Shown: positions 1 through 8,476, numbered from the stretch's first letter. The stretch is 64,000 nt of DNA from an uncultured Clostridium sp. (GCA_900556135.1 USNR01000001.1:1-64000), one strand, 5' to 3'. Notes: a model not told the origin generated them from the sequence alone. Made by a program: numbers and translations.

Positions 1-50
1 CTATATATTAAAAAGTCATGATTAGTTATTTGTAAGTTTTTATTGTCCAT
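1..50 (-). CDS. 5' end of an unidentified gene (cut by the window edge)
   Basis: An ATG at 48-50 follows a good ribosome-binding site (AAAGGAG, 8 nt upstream) and opens a frame reading MDNKNLQITNHDFLIY before the window ends. The gene lies just downstream of the recombinase remnant, on the same strand. Sixteen residues are too few to name a family; short starts of this sort occur in phage antirepressor-like proteins, but that is only a guess. Confidence 0.4.
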   Translation of the reverse strand, partial: MDNKNLQITNHDFLIY

Positions 51-77
51 TTATTATTCTCCTTTCTTTTAAATTTT

Positions 78-416
78 TTATTTAATATCAATTTTAACAT
101 TTTTATTCTTATCAATATAAATATATTTTACTTTATTTTCTAATTCTAATCTAGTAATATTAATTAAATTTAATTTTTCATTTATAATTTCAATTAGCTT
201 ATTTTTTATATCTTCTAACATTCTTTGAAATTCTGGTCTATCAAAATTAGTACCCGAATAACCATCATCTATATAATAATCAACTAATTTATATTCTCTA
301 TGTTCTTTTAAATAATTATCTATAATTAATTTTTGATTAGCTATGCTATTTGATTCTTTTTCATTACTATATTCTTCTTTTGATAAACGAAGATACGCTG
401 CTACCTTATATGTCAT
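78..416 (-). pseudogene. Internally deleted serine recombinase (resolvase N-terminus)
   Basis: The first 70 or so residues are a typical large serine recombinase N-terminus: YKVAAYLRLSKEE with the nucleophilic serine in the RLSK motif, then DDGYSGTNFDRPEFQRML. Such proteins normally run beyond 500 residues, with a recombinase domain and zinc ribbon. Here the frame jumps directly after MLEDI to a lysine-rich tail (YIYIDKNKNVKIDIK) like the extreme C-terminus of the same family, giving only 112 residues. The middle of the catalytic domain and all DNA-binding parts are missing, so it cannot be an active integrase. It begins 17 nt after the stop of the upstream glycosylase-like gene. A similar deletion affects the recombinase at 1320-2321. 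Confidence 0.75.
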
Positions 417-433
417 CTTAATATTACAACTTT

Positions 434-1120
434 CTATAAAATTTCACAAAGAAGATTTTGTTCTTCTTTTTTTATTTCATTTTCAATTATCCATTTTATA
501 TCTTCTATCGATTTATCAATATTAAATATGCCATTACCTACTGGATAATAAACAGGATAAACTTTATATTCGTTTTTATTAATTTGTATTTTGTGACATT
601 TTTTTCTATTTTCAGATACAGATATCTTTTTATTTAAAATAATAGAACTAACTTGGTTTCCAAAAGTAATAATTATTTTTGGTTTAATTATGTTTATTTC
701 TTTGAATAATAAATCAAGATATTTTTTCAACACTTCATCAGGCAATGGTCTTGCATCTATTTGTGTACATTTACCTAAATTAGTAATGAACAATTTATTT
801 TTTTCAATTTCTTCGTAAACATAGTTGCAAAACTCATAATCCCATTCTTTTGGTTTCTTTTCTTGAATTTTGTTAAATGTTTCTTCACTTAATAAATCAA
901 CTTTATAGAACAACTTCCATATGTTTTTAGTTCCTAACCATGGCGACTTTCTACCTTTCCAAGATTTATCACTGGCAATATTTTTTCCAGTAGGATTCAT
1001 AAAAACAAAACATATATCAGGATTTTTTTCACATCCACCATTATATATAGAATCTAATTCCTTAGCACCATATTTAACTTGTAATTCATCATAATCTTTT
1101 CTTAAATCTTCTATCTTCAA
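434..1120 (-). CDS. Uracil-DNA glycosylase superfamily protein
   Basis: About 228 residues. The order of motifs fits the UDG fold: an early FVFMNPTGKN loop (position of the family 4/5 G-E-x-P-G motif), a central ITNLGKCTQID segment, IIKPKIIITFGNQ (the strand found in nearly all family 4 UDGs) and a late YYPVGNG in place of the usual H-P-S/A loop. The motifs are diverged, so activity on uracil is not assured. I start it at the TTG at 1120 because AAGAAGGTG lies 6 nt upstream; an in-frame ATG at 1168 would add 16 residues without a ribosome-binding site. It sits between two recombinase remnants and is probably accessory-island cargo, not the housekeeping ung. Confidence 0.6.
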   Translation of the reverse strand: MKIEDLRKDYDELQVKYGAKELDSIYNGGCEKNPDICFVFMNPTGKNIASDKSWKGRKSPWLGTKNIWKLFYKVDLLSEETFNKIQEKKPKEWDYEFCNYVYEEIEKNKLFITNLGKCTQIDARPLPDEVLKKYLDLLFKEINIIKPKIIITFGNQVSSIILNKKISVSENRKKCHKIQINKNEYKVYPVYYPVGNGIFNIDKSIEDIKWIIENEIKKEEQNLLCEIL

Positions 1121-1252
1121 AATATTCACCTTCTTATAAAAAAGTTTCTTTAAATAGTTCTTACCCAATTTTCTTATAATTTTTATTAATTTTTTATTAA
1201 AAATTGCAAAAAGAAATTTAATTAAAAGCCTTATAAAATAAGAGTTTTAAAG

Positions 1253-1291
1253 AGAGTTTATATAAGTCGTTCTTTACCAGTTGATACTCGT
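1253..1291. repeat. Left copy of a 39-bp direct repeat (possible attachment-site remnant)
   Basis: This segment matches 5205-5243 at 31 of 39 ungapped positions in the same orientation, with core TACCAG(T/C)TGATA. It lies next to the 3' end of the recombinase at 1320. Read on the minus strand, a 14-residue frame (1274-1318, MSNEKSCASTSINW) starts one base after the recombinase stop codon and ends inside the repeat. An attachment-site origin is inference; shared descent of a small peptide tail is the alternative. Confidence 0.5.
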
Positions 1292-1319
1292 ACTTGCACA
1301 ACTTTTTTCATTACTCATT

Positions 1320-2321
1320 TTACTCACCTACTTTATAATTTAATTGTTTTCTTTTAAACTCTATTTTTATTGATCCATCTTTATTTAAGTATATCATATT
1401 TATCAAATCATAAATATACTTTCTATTCAACTTATCTATTTGGGTTGTTTGTCTATTACTTATTTCTGTAATAACTTTTTCCTCTAAAATATCTTTTCTT
1501 ATTGTCTGTTTATTATCGCATCCTCTTTTTCTCACATAAGATAAACAAGCATAATATGTATATTCTTTACTCTTTCTAATAGTCAAGTTACTATCACATT
1601 CTGTACATTTCAAATATCCTGAAAAGAGATCATATTCATTATTTGAACTTACTTTTACTGAATGTTTAATTATATCTTGCACTCTTTCAAATTGCTCTTT
1701 GCTTATTATCTCCATATGATTACTTTTTGTAATTATTAACTCATCTTCTTTTGTTTTTACAAATTTATGATTTTTGAAACTAATTCGTTTTCGCTTTTGT
1801 TGAATTAAATCTCCAATATATACTTTATTATTTAGAATTCCAATAATCATACTGATATTCCACATCTTTCCTTCATCCGAGTTTTTAATATATTCCATTG
1901 GAGTTTTGATTTTTTTATTATTTAGAATATCTACTATTTCTTTCTTGCTTAAGCCTTTTTCTATACTGTCAAATATCATTTTTACATTTTTAGCTGCTTC
2001 TGTGTCAATAATTATTTTATTCTTTTCGTATCTTGATTTTTTATATCCATATGGTGCATAAGAAGTTACAAATTCACCATTTATCTTTTTAGTAGTTAAT
2101 GCTGTTTTAACTTTATTAGATATATCTTTTAACATTCTTTTTAGCTCAGGTCTATCAAAGTTTGTCCCACTATAGCCATTATCTACATAGTAATTATATA
2201 TCTTCATATCTTCTTTATCTTTAATGTAATAATCTATTAAATCTTTTTGATTTGATATGCTATTTACTTCTTTTTCTTTTTTTGAAATTCTAATATATGC
2301 AGCTATTCTTAATTTTGATAT
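1320..2321 (-). pseudogene. Large serine recombinase with internal deletion and lost start codon
   Basis: Reading from 2321 the frame gives SKLRIAAYIRISKKEKEV, the nucleophile-containing N-terminus, then GYSGTNFDRPELKRML, SYAPYGYKK (recombinase domain), and a zinc-ribbon-like region (LKCTECDSNLTIRK, then CLSYVRKRGCDNK). Family members carry about 85 more residues between RMLKDI and the AKDISNKVK segment; here the two DI motifs are fused, so part of the catalytic domain is gone. The codon spaced correctly behind AAGGAG is ATA, not ATG; the first in-frame ATG is at 2207. Two independent lesions make this a pseudogene. Its 3' end abuts the 39-bp repeat. Confidence 0.8.
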
Positions 2322-2334
2322 TTTAAATTACTCC

Positions 2335-3006
2335 TTAATTATTGACAAATTCTTGTGCACTATCTGCAATTAATTCATATGTTATGTATGCAACTGTTGC
2401 TGATATAAATCTTTTTAGATCTTTAATATCTTTATCCTCGTATTTACGAACATAATGAGTTTCATCATTGCCTATCCAAATAGATGCTTTTGCAAGATTT
2501 CTTATTTTATCACTTAAAATGTAGTTGGTTATTACCTGACTCAATGGCTCTTTTTTTATTTTCTCTTCTTGTTCTTTGTTTTTATCAATGCAATAATCTT
2601 TAATTAAAAACTCTAAAGCTTTTCTATATCCTATTCCAGCAATTTCATTAAGTTTCATTTGTTCAGCAACATAAGCTTGATTAAATATCTCACAAAAATT
2701 TGAAGATAACTTTTTAATGTTTTCATCAAATTGATGTGACTCTGGGACTTTTGGATATGAGTTTACCAATTTCAACATATTATAACTAATATCATTTTTT
2801 ATTTTTCTTTCATTTGAATAATTGTAATGAGTAATAAATCCCTTATTGCAAGCAGGACATTCAAACATAAAAAAGTACATCTTACTATCACTATTAAAAA
2901 ACTTACTTTTCTCTACTGGTGCAATTGAGCTATTACATATAGGACATTTATTAACTGTTTCATAACATATTCTTTCATTATTAGTTATTGATACATATTT
3001 TTCCAT
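2335..3006 (-). CDS. DUF4145-domain protein with N-terminal zinc ribbon
   Basis: About 223 residues. An N-terminal four-cysteine ribbon (CPICNSSI then CPACNKGF) is followed by a helical domain holding the DUF4145 hallmark GYRKALEFLIKDYC at roughly 125-140 and a C-terminal helix pair. DUF4145 domains are common in mobile elements and restriction/defence neighbourhoods; no biochemical function is established. The ATG at 3006 is chosen because TAAAGGAAG lies about 8 nt upstream, better than the ATG at 3012. It follows the ASCH-kinase gene by 23 nt and precedes the recombinase remnant by 13 nt, so all four genes look co-transcribed. Confidence 0.75.
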   Translation of the reverse strand: MEKYVSITNNERICYETVNKCPICNSSIAPVEKSKFFNSDSKMYFFMFECPACNKGFITHYNYSNERKIKNDISYNMLKLVNSYPKVPESHQFDENIKKLSSNFCEIFNQAYVAEQMKLNEIAGIGYRKALEFLIKDYCIDKNKEQEEKIKKEPLSQVITNYILSDKIRNLAKASIWIGNDETHYVRKYEDKDIKDLKRFISATVAYITYELIADSAQEFVNN

Positions 3007-3029
3007 ATACATCACTTCCTTTATATTTA

Positions 3030-4280
3030 CTATATTAATTTTTTCGAATTTTCAACTATTCCTTTAGTTAATTCAACATTATGATATTTCTTTAAATGAC
3101 CTGTATCATTCCAAATTCTATAAATGATCATTCTTTGTTCTAAAAACTTTATTTCATTTAACTCTTTATAGTACTTTTTTATATAGTTCCAAATGTTTTT
3201 ATAGTCCTCTGGCTTTTGATATGGATCCATCTCAATATTCGCCCATTTCCATGGTTGTTCTTGACACATATATAATAATCTAAATTCAAAATCAATTGGT
3301 GCTTGTATAGAATCATTAAAATCAATTATTGTGAGTTTTCCATTATTATAAATAACATTATCAAAATGTAAATCATTATGAATCAATGCAAATTTATTAT
3401 CAGATAAATATTCATCATATTTATCTATACTTTCTAATATCATATCGTAATCTTTAATTTTAAAATATTTTTTACATTTGATAATTCTATTTTTTATTTC
3501 GCCTTTAATTTTATTTTTCCAGTCATATTCTTTTCCATTAACTGAATGGAATTTTTTTATTATATCAATTAGTTTTTCTATTGTTTTTTCTCTATCTGCT
3601 TCATTCATTTTATACCAATAATAATAAAGTGTTTTTCCTTTTATTTTCTCTATAACTTCATATATATAATCACAATCCACTTTTGAATCATCATATTTAT
3701 ATAATTTGGGAATAAAACAATTATCCTTATTAGATAAATAAAAATCTTTTTCATTTTCGAAAGTATTTTCCAATTCTTTATTAGTGCATACTTTAATTAC
3801 ATATTTATCATTAATATTAAATAGTGTATTATTAAATCCTGAATTTATTTCTTCTACTTTAACTATATTTCCAAGTAAATCTGTATTTTTACTTGCTATA
3901 CTTTTTCCTAGTTTTACTCTCTCTTCGACTAAATTTTTAGTAACTTTAAATATTTCAAAGATTATCTTATCATCTTCTTTAAAATTTGGATTAACAGATT
4001 TAAAAAAATTCAAATGAACTTGTTTCCAATAATTAAGTGATAAATCTCCTTCACCTTCTAACTTCGCAAGTTCTTCTGTCATTTCGTTATACTTTATTAT
4101 TTTGTAATCTACTGTTTCTACTATACAAGCATCCTTTTCATTATCAAAATGAATAATCGACTCTTCCCCAATTACCGGAATTTTATCAAAGTTATATAAA
4201 GATGATGTAGCAGTTTTCTTTCCTTCTAACACTAATCCAATTAATTTGTCATTGTCTATTCCGAAACTCCAATTATTCAT
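3030..4280 (-). CDS. ASCH domain fused to an APH/choline-kinase-like phosphotransferase
   Basis: About 416 residues in two modules. Residues ~1-120 form an ASCH domain (LEGKKTATSSLY, the beta-barrel RNA/nucleotide-binding signature with GKKTATS). Residues ~125-410 are an aminoglycoside/choline-kinase-like fold: FNNTLFNINDKYVIKVC (ATP-binding lysine), catalytic loop ALIHNDLHFDNV (H-N-D..N) and metal-binding IIDFNDS (in place of D-x-D/E). Family knowledge suggests phosphorylation of a small hydroxylated substrate; the substrate is unknown. The start at 4280 has AAGGAG 7 nt upstream inside the end of the KilA-N gene, only 4 nt after its stop, implying translational coupling. The domain fusion is unusual. 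Confidence 0.75.
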   Translation of the reverse strand: MNNWSFGIDNDKLIGLVLEGKKTATSSLYNFDKIPVIGEESIIHFDNEKDACIVETVDYKIIKYNEMTEELAKLEGEGDLSLNYWKQVHLNFFKSVNPNFKEDDKIIFEIFKVTKNLVEERVKLGKSIASKNTDLLGNIVKVEEINSGFNNTLFNINDKYVIKVCTNKELENTFENEKDFYLSNKDNCFIPKLYKYDDSKVDCDYIYEVIEKIKGKTLYYYWYKMNEADREKTIEKLIDIIKKFHSVNGKEYDWKNKIKGEIKNRIIKCKKYFKIKDYDMILESIDKYDEYLSDNKFALIHNDLHFDNVIYNNGKLTIIDFNDSIQAPIDFEFRLLYMCQEQPWKWANIEMDPYQKPEDYKNIWNYIKKYYKELNEIKFLEQRMIIYRIWNDTGHLKKYHNVELTKGIVENSKKLI

Positions 4281-4284
4281 TTTA

Positions 4285-5130
4285 TCACTCCTTTTTATTT
4301 CCATCTCCCAATAATTTTATTTTTTCTGCATTGTTAAGTATATCTAATTGATATTTCGCAATTTTACTTAAAATTTCAAATCTCTCTTCTTTGCTTTTTC
4401 CTTCTTTTATTAATTCAGCATTATGTGATTCTAAATTTGATAATACTGTTAATTCATTTATTGTAGCATAATCTCTAACATTTGAATTTTTAGCTAAATC
4501 AGGATTAAGTTCTCTCCATTTCTTAGCCGTTGTGTTAAATATGACTACATTTAAAATATCAGCTTCTTCAGCATATTTTAACCATTCTCTATTTTTATAA
4601 AAATCATTATCTGGCAATATGTAATTTTTAATTGCATCCGTATGTATTAAATAATTGTTTTTCGTTAATATTCTTTTTACATCCCACTCCCTGTTTTGAT
4701 TTTCAATTTCTTTTAACCTTTCAAATTCTTTTATTAAATATAGTTTAAATACCGGACTAATTGCAGAAGCGAATTCGAAAGCTATATCTTTATGTGCATA
4801 AGTTCCTCCATACTTTCCTCGTTTTGAATATATACCAATTGCATTTGTTTTTTCACACCATTCAGTAACACTTAATGTAAATGTATGAAGCCCTGCACTT
4901 TTTCTAAACCCGTCGAATTCGACGGAATTAAAATTTGGATTATAAATAGACTCCCATGTTCCTAAAAATTCCAAAGTAATTCTATTTCTTAACCAGTTTC
5001 TTATAATGTCATCAGCTTTCGATTTTCCCTCTTTGTATTTACCAAAATCAGAAATATAAATATAATCATTATCATCTATGTTTGTAATATTTACTTTAAT
5101 ATTTTGAACTTCTATTATTTTATTTGACAT
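4285..5130 (-). CDS. KilA-N domain protein
   Basis: 281 residues. The N-terminal ~150 residues match the KilA-N DNA-binding domain of phage and mobile-element proteins: DYIYISDFGKYK, IIRNWLRNRITLEFLGTWE, GGTYAHKDIAFEFASAISP and FKLYLIKEFERLKE. The C-terminal part (DFYKNREWLKYAEEADILNV, AKKWRELNPDL) is the common companion region, with no assigned function. The ATG at 5130 has GGAGGTGA 5 nt upstream. It is the first gene of the tight accessory array that ends at the recombinase remnant. KilA-N proteins are thought to be DNA-binding regulators or anti-repressors of phages; the role here is inferred only. Confidence 0.8.
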   Translation of the reverse strand: MSNKIIEVQNIKVNITNIDDNDYIYISDFGKYKEGKSKADDIIRNWLRNRITLEFLGTWESIYNPNFNSVEFDGFRKSAGLHTFTLSVTEWCEKTNAIGIYSKRGKYGGTYAHKDIAFEFASAISPVFKLYLIKEFERLKEIENQNREWDVKRILTKNNYLIHTDAIKNYILPDNDFYKNREWLKYAEEADILNVVIFNTTAKKWRELNPDLAKNSNVRDYATINELTVLSNLESHNAELIKEGKSKEERFEILSKIAKYQLDILNNAEKIKLLGDGNKKE

Positions 5131-5189
5131 ATATTCACCTCCAATTTATCAAATTACGAAAGATAAAATTTAAAAAGAATGTTGATTTT

Positions 5190-5318
5190 TCAACAGTTTC
5201 GGCTAGTGTTTAGATAATTCGTACTATACCAGCTGATATTCATTTGCTTTTGCATTTTATCTTTATTTTCACTATTTTTCATTTCTTGTCTAGCACTTCT
5301 TTTTTGATACATATTCAT
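5190..5318 (-). CDS. Predicted 42-residue peptide
   Basis: A short frame starts MNMYQKRSARQEMKNSENK after a strong GAGAGGTG ribosome-binding site 6 nt upstream and stops at 5190. It is rich in K, Q, M and N and its tail (NISWYSTNYLNTSRNC) is encoded by the right copy of the 39-bp repeat. The 14-residue frame beside the left copy ends SINW in the homologous place. I recognise no family; it may be a truncated peptide gene cut by integration. Confidence 0.35.
   Translation of the reverse strand: MNMYQKRSARQEMKNSENKDKMQKQMNISWYSTNYLNTSRNC
5205..5243. repeat. Right copy of the 39-bp direct repeat
   Basis: 31 of 39 ungapped matches to 1253-1291, same orientation, 3,952 bp away. Together the pair encloses the recombinase remnant, DUF4145, ASCH-kinase and KilA-N genes, the arrangement expected of attL and attR around an inserted cassette. 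The 21% divergence means that if they are attachment sites they are old or only the core was shared. Confidence 0.5.
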
Positions 5319-5400
5319 ATTTTTCACCTCTCTTCCTGTAAAATCTGTCGCTCTATTTATTTTGTATTAGATCTCTATAATATTATAATTTTTCATCCTC

Positions 5401-5754
5401 TTATACTGTTGCTTTTAATTTTTTTATTTTTTTCTCATTTTCTGTGATAATACTATCATAATATTTCTCAAGTTTCTTTAATCTATCTATTGATAACATA
5501 TTTAGTGCTTCTTCATTTCCTTTTATTGCTTCTAAAAAATTCTTCTTGTCAATTACAGAATTTACGGCTTTTGTATTAACTTTTATATTACCAATAAAAT
5601 CACTTTTTCTTTCTTTTTCTTCTGCTAATTCACATGCAGGCTCTTGATAAACATATTTATATTGTCTTTCTCCTTTTTCAAACAGTCTTTTAAAGAATTT
5701 TTTCATTTTTGTTATAAAACTTTCTTTATACTCTATCATTTCATTTCTGCTCAT
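5401..5754 (-). CDS. Small basic protein, partner of the sigma4/alpha-CTD chimera
   Basis: 117 residues, no recognised family. A basic amphipathic N-terminal stretch (KMKKFFKRLFEKG) is followed by DFIGNIKVNTKAVNSVID and a C-terminal coiled coil (SIDRLKKLEKYYDSIITENE). The protein at 35515-35898 has the same plan: RLFFKNLFGKKK, NFIENLKVDS, then LTEEQEDQLIDLYDKQI. The two are therefore paralogues of an unnamed family. The gene overlaps the end of the chimera gene by 14 nt, so the two are translationally coupled and their products probably work together. Confidence 0.6.
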   Translation of the reverse strand: MSRNEMIEYKESFITKMKKFFKRLFEKGERQYKYVYQEPACELAEEKERKSDFIGNIKVNTKAVNSVIDKKNFLEAIKGNEEALNMLSIDRLKKLEKYYDSIITENEKKIKKLKATV

Positions 5755-7807
5755 TCTCTAAAACTCCTTTTTGTCTCCTTAATTCTTCTATTTTCGCCTG
5801 TTGCTCTTCAATTTTCTTTTGCTTTTCTAATACTCTCTGTATTATTTGCCTTTTTTCTTCTTCTTCTTTTTCTGCTTTAGCTTGTTCTTCAGTTTTAAAA
5901 GATATTCCATATTCCTTCATTTTAGCAACGATTTCTTGAAAACTTCTTTTACCTAGATTTCTAATCATTATTAAATCCATTTCAGTCTTATCTGATAAAT
6001 CTACTAATGACCTGATTCTTGCTTTTTTTAAACAATTAAATGTCCTTGTTGAAAATCCCATCTTATTGATACTTAATTCTTCTGACTCTTCTTTTCCTGC
6101 TCTGTCTTCACTAACTTCTGGATATATCTTATTTATTATTTCTGGCTTTATCTCCATCTCTAGTAACTCTTCATACGAAAATTTCGACAATTCATCCATT
6201 GGCAGTTGTCCATTTATAATTTGTTGTTTTAATTTTTCTTTCTTTTCTTCTCTTAATTGTTGTTGATTTTCTTCTTGCTTTTCAATTTTTTCTTGCTCTA
6301 ATTGTTTTTCTGTTTTTAATGATATTCCATATTCCTGCATTTTAGCAATGATTTCTTCAAAACTTCTTTTACCTAGATTTCTAATCATTATTAAATCCAT
6401 TTCAGTATTATCTGATAAATCTGCTAATGACCTGATTCCTGCTTTTTTTAAACAATTAAATGTCCTTGTTGAAAATCCCATCTTGCTAATGCTTAATCTT
6501 TCTGATTCTTTTTTTCTTTTTTTGTACTCATCAACATCTGAACATATTGTATTTACTATTTCTGGCTCTATTCCCATATCTAATAAATCTTCATACGAAA
6601 ATTTCGATAATTCATCCATTGATAGTTGTCTATTTATAATTTGTTGTTTTAATTTTTCTTTCTGCTCTTCTCTTTTTCTAGCCTCTATTCTTTCTTGTAT
6701 TTCTTTTAATTTCGACAAATTTTCAGATAAATCACCATTTTGTAATTGAATATCCTTTTTAATTTCCTCAATTTGCTGTCTTTCTTTATCTGTTAAGTAT
6801 TTATTATTTTCTATTCCAACAAAAATTCTAATTTTTTCAAACCTAGATAGACTTCTTAATTTTCTAAGTGCTTTATGCTTTATTGGAAAGGCTCCTCCTC
6901 TTGTAACCCCTATTTTTCTGCCTACTTCATCTAATGTTGTAGGGGTTTCTCCTTCCACTAATCCATATATACATTCTATCATATACCTTTCTCTTTCACT
7001 TAGTTCTTCAAGTGCATTTTGTAATTCTTTAGACGAATAGAAAGACATACTATTTGTTTTTCCCAATATTTCTTTATATAAATTATCATATCTAATATTA
7101 GAATTATCATCTATGTCAACTACCTGTCTTATTATTCTCGCTTCTAATGTTTTATCCCTTTTACTTACAAGTCCTCCTGTATTATGCATTTCATAAAAAT
7201 TATCTAGTGTACCAAATTTAGTTAATAAATAATCTGCGTCTTTTTCTACTATCCCATATTTTTTTGCTAATTCTTCTATTCTTGTTGAATATCCAAAAAC
7301 GCCTCCAATTTTTCCTTCTTTGCCTCTTTGTATTTGTTCTTCATTTAATTTTCCTTGATATTTTCTATATTTTACATATTCATAATATCTTTGCATTTTT
7401 TTATATTCTTCTTGAATCTTAATAAGTTCTTCATCTGTTTTAGCGTATTCTCTTAATTCTTCATCTGTTGCCATAGGTGTTATTTTTATCTTTGGATATC
7501 TTCTACTCCACTCAACTAAACTATCAATTTTCTCATCTAGTGTTGAGTCAATTTGCCTTTCTAAAATGCCCATACTTTCCAATTTTTTCAATTGTTCTTT
7601 TGTAGGATTAATTTTTCCTTTTTCAACCTTTCCCTCGTTCATTCTATTTAAATTATTTCTTATTTGTATAGCCCATTGTCCTATTGGATATCCCTTAAAA
7701 ATTGTATTTCCAACTAATTTTTCTCCTGTTTTCATAAATTCTTCAAATATTTCTATTTTCTGCTCCAATTTTACTGTACTTCTTTTTGATAATTCATTTT
7801 CAGACAT
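5741..7807 (-). CDS. Chimeric regulator: sigma region 4-like HTH plus two RpoA C-terminal domains
   Basis: 688 residues. Residues ~35-82 resemble a helicase-associated repeat (GYPIGQWAIQIRNNLNR). Residues ~262-322 look like sigma-70 region 4: LEELSERERYMIECIYGL, TLDEVGRKIGVTR, then KALRKLRSL. Residues ~438-498 and ~578-638 are two copies of an RNA polymerase alpha C-terminal domain: MGFSTRTFNCLKKAGIRSL, then IRNLGKRSFEEI. Charged coiled coils link and end the protein. Alpha-CTDs bind UP elements and activators; region 4 binds -35 boxes, so a DNA- or polymerase-binding transcription regulator is inferred. No sigma region 2 is visible, so it should not act as a full sigma factor. It is unrelated in size to rpoA or sigA and overlaps its small partner gene. 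Confidence 0.7.
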   Translation of the reverse strand: MSENELSKRSTVKLEQKIEIFEEFMKTGEKLVGNTIFKGYPIGQWAIQIRNNLNRMNEGKVEKGKINPTKEQLKKLESMGILERQIDSTLDEKIDSLVEWSRRYPKIKITPMATDEELREYAKTDEELIKIQEEYKKMQRYYEYVKYRKYQGKLNEEQIQRGKEGKIGGVFGYSTRIEELAKKYGIVEKDADYLLTKFGTLDNFYEMHNTGGLVSKRDKTLEARIIRQVVDIDDNSNIRYDNLYKEILGKTNSMSFYSSKELQNALEELSERERYMIECIYGLVEGETPTTLDEVGRKIGVTRGGAFPIKHKALRKLRSLSRFEKIRIFVGIENNKYLTDKERQQIEEIKKDIQLQNGDLSENLSKLKEIQERIEARKREEQKEKLKQQIINRQLSMDELSKFSYEDLLDMGIEPEIVNTICSDVDEYKKRKKESERLSISKMGFSTRTFNCLKKAGIRSLADLSDNTEMDLIMIRNLGKRSFEEIIAKMQEYGISLKTEKQLEQEKIEKQEENQQQLREEKKEKLKQQIINGQLPMDELSKFSYEELLEMEIKPEIINKIYPEVSEDRAGKEESEELSINKMGFSTRTFNCLKKARIRSLVDLSDKTEMDLIMIRNLGKRSFQEIVAKMKEYGISFKTEEQAKAEKEEEEKRQIIQRVLEKQKKIEEQQAKIEELRRQKGVLENEQK
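5888..6658 (-). repeat. In-gene tandem duplication with 420-bp period
   Basis: 6308-6658 and 5888-6238 encode corresponding 117-residue units (each a QQIIN-MDELSKFSYE linker followed by an alpha-CTD) exactly 140 codons apart. A 33-bp stretch around 6028-6060 recurs unchanged at 6448-6480. High nucleotide identity points to a recent duplication within the chimera gene. Confidence 0.85.
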
Positions 7808-7876
7808 TTAATTTCTCCTTATTAAATATATTATTATATGTTTTTTCCTTATTTATAGCACTTTTAGGTGGACTCT

Positions 7877-8476
7877 CTATAAATTCTCGCAAAGAAATTC
7901 TACAACATCATTTTCATCTTTCTGAATTTCTTTTTTATCCTCTTCAGTTATATCTGTAAAATATTTGTTTAATTTTTTATTTATTGATATTGTATTTAGC
8001 GGATATCCTGGATTAATTTTATTAGATGGTTTATCTACTATATAAAAGTCCTCTTTGCTCCAGGTATATGTAGATTCTATACCATTATTTATAACAGCAA
8101 TTCCATAAACCCATCTACAGGTCAATTTTCCATTATCTCCATATTTGTGTGCTAGCCTAGAGTAATATTCAATCATCTCATCATCTGATAGTCTTTTTCC
8201 ATTAACTCTTCTTACATACATTCCTGGCTGTTTATCATCTGGTATTCCATCTATATACAAATTATCATCCATAGCAAACACTGGGCAATCTAAAACTTCT
8301 GCATATGCTCTTGCCTTGATTAATGCATTTTCTATTGCATTTTTTCCATTCTCGTCAACAGTTATTTTTTCTTTTATATTATTGATTGTAATTATTTCTA
8401 TATTGTTTTTTGATAGTCCTTCTTTAAACCTTTTAGCTTTACTTTCATTTCCAGTTGCGAATAATACTTTTTTCAT
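7877..8476 (-). CDS. RdgB/HAM1-family nucleotide pyrophosphatase (diverged)
   Basis: About 199 residues. The N-terminus LFATGNESKAKRFKEGL is the substrate-binding start of the ITPase/XTPase family (T-x-N-x-x-K). The catalytic region reads AMDDNLYIDGIPDDKQPGMYVRR, in place of the usual A-D-D-S-G-L and P-G-x-x-S-A-R. Family members hydrolyse (d)ITP and XTP to monophosphates and keep deaminated purines out of nucleic acid. The loop changes suggest a variant subfamily, so substrate choice is uncertain. I use the ATG at 8476 because GGGGGAG is 7 nt upstream; the ATG at 8482 is too close to it. Confidence 0.75.
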   Translation of the reverse strand: MKKVLFATGNESKAKRFKEGLSKNNIEIITINNIKEKITVDENGKNAIENALIKARAYAEVLDCPVFAMDDNLYIDGIPDDKQPGMYVRRVNGKRLSDDEMIEYYSRLAHKYGDNGKLTCRWVYGIAVINNGIESTYTWSKEDFYIVDKPSNKINPGYPLNTISINKKLNKYFTDITEEDKKEIQKDENDVVEFLCENL

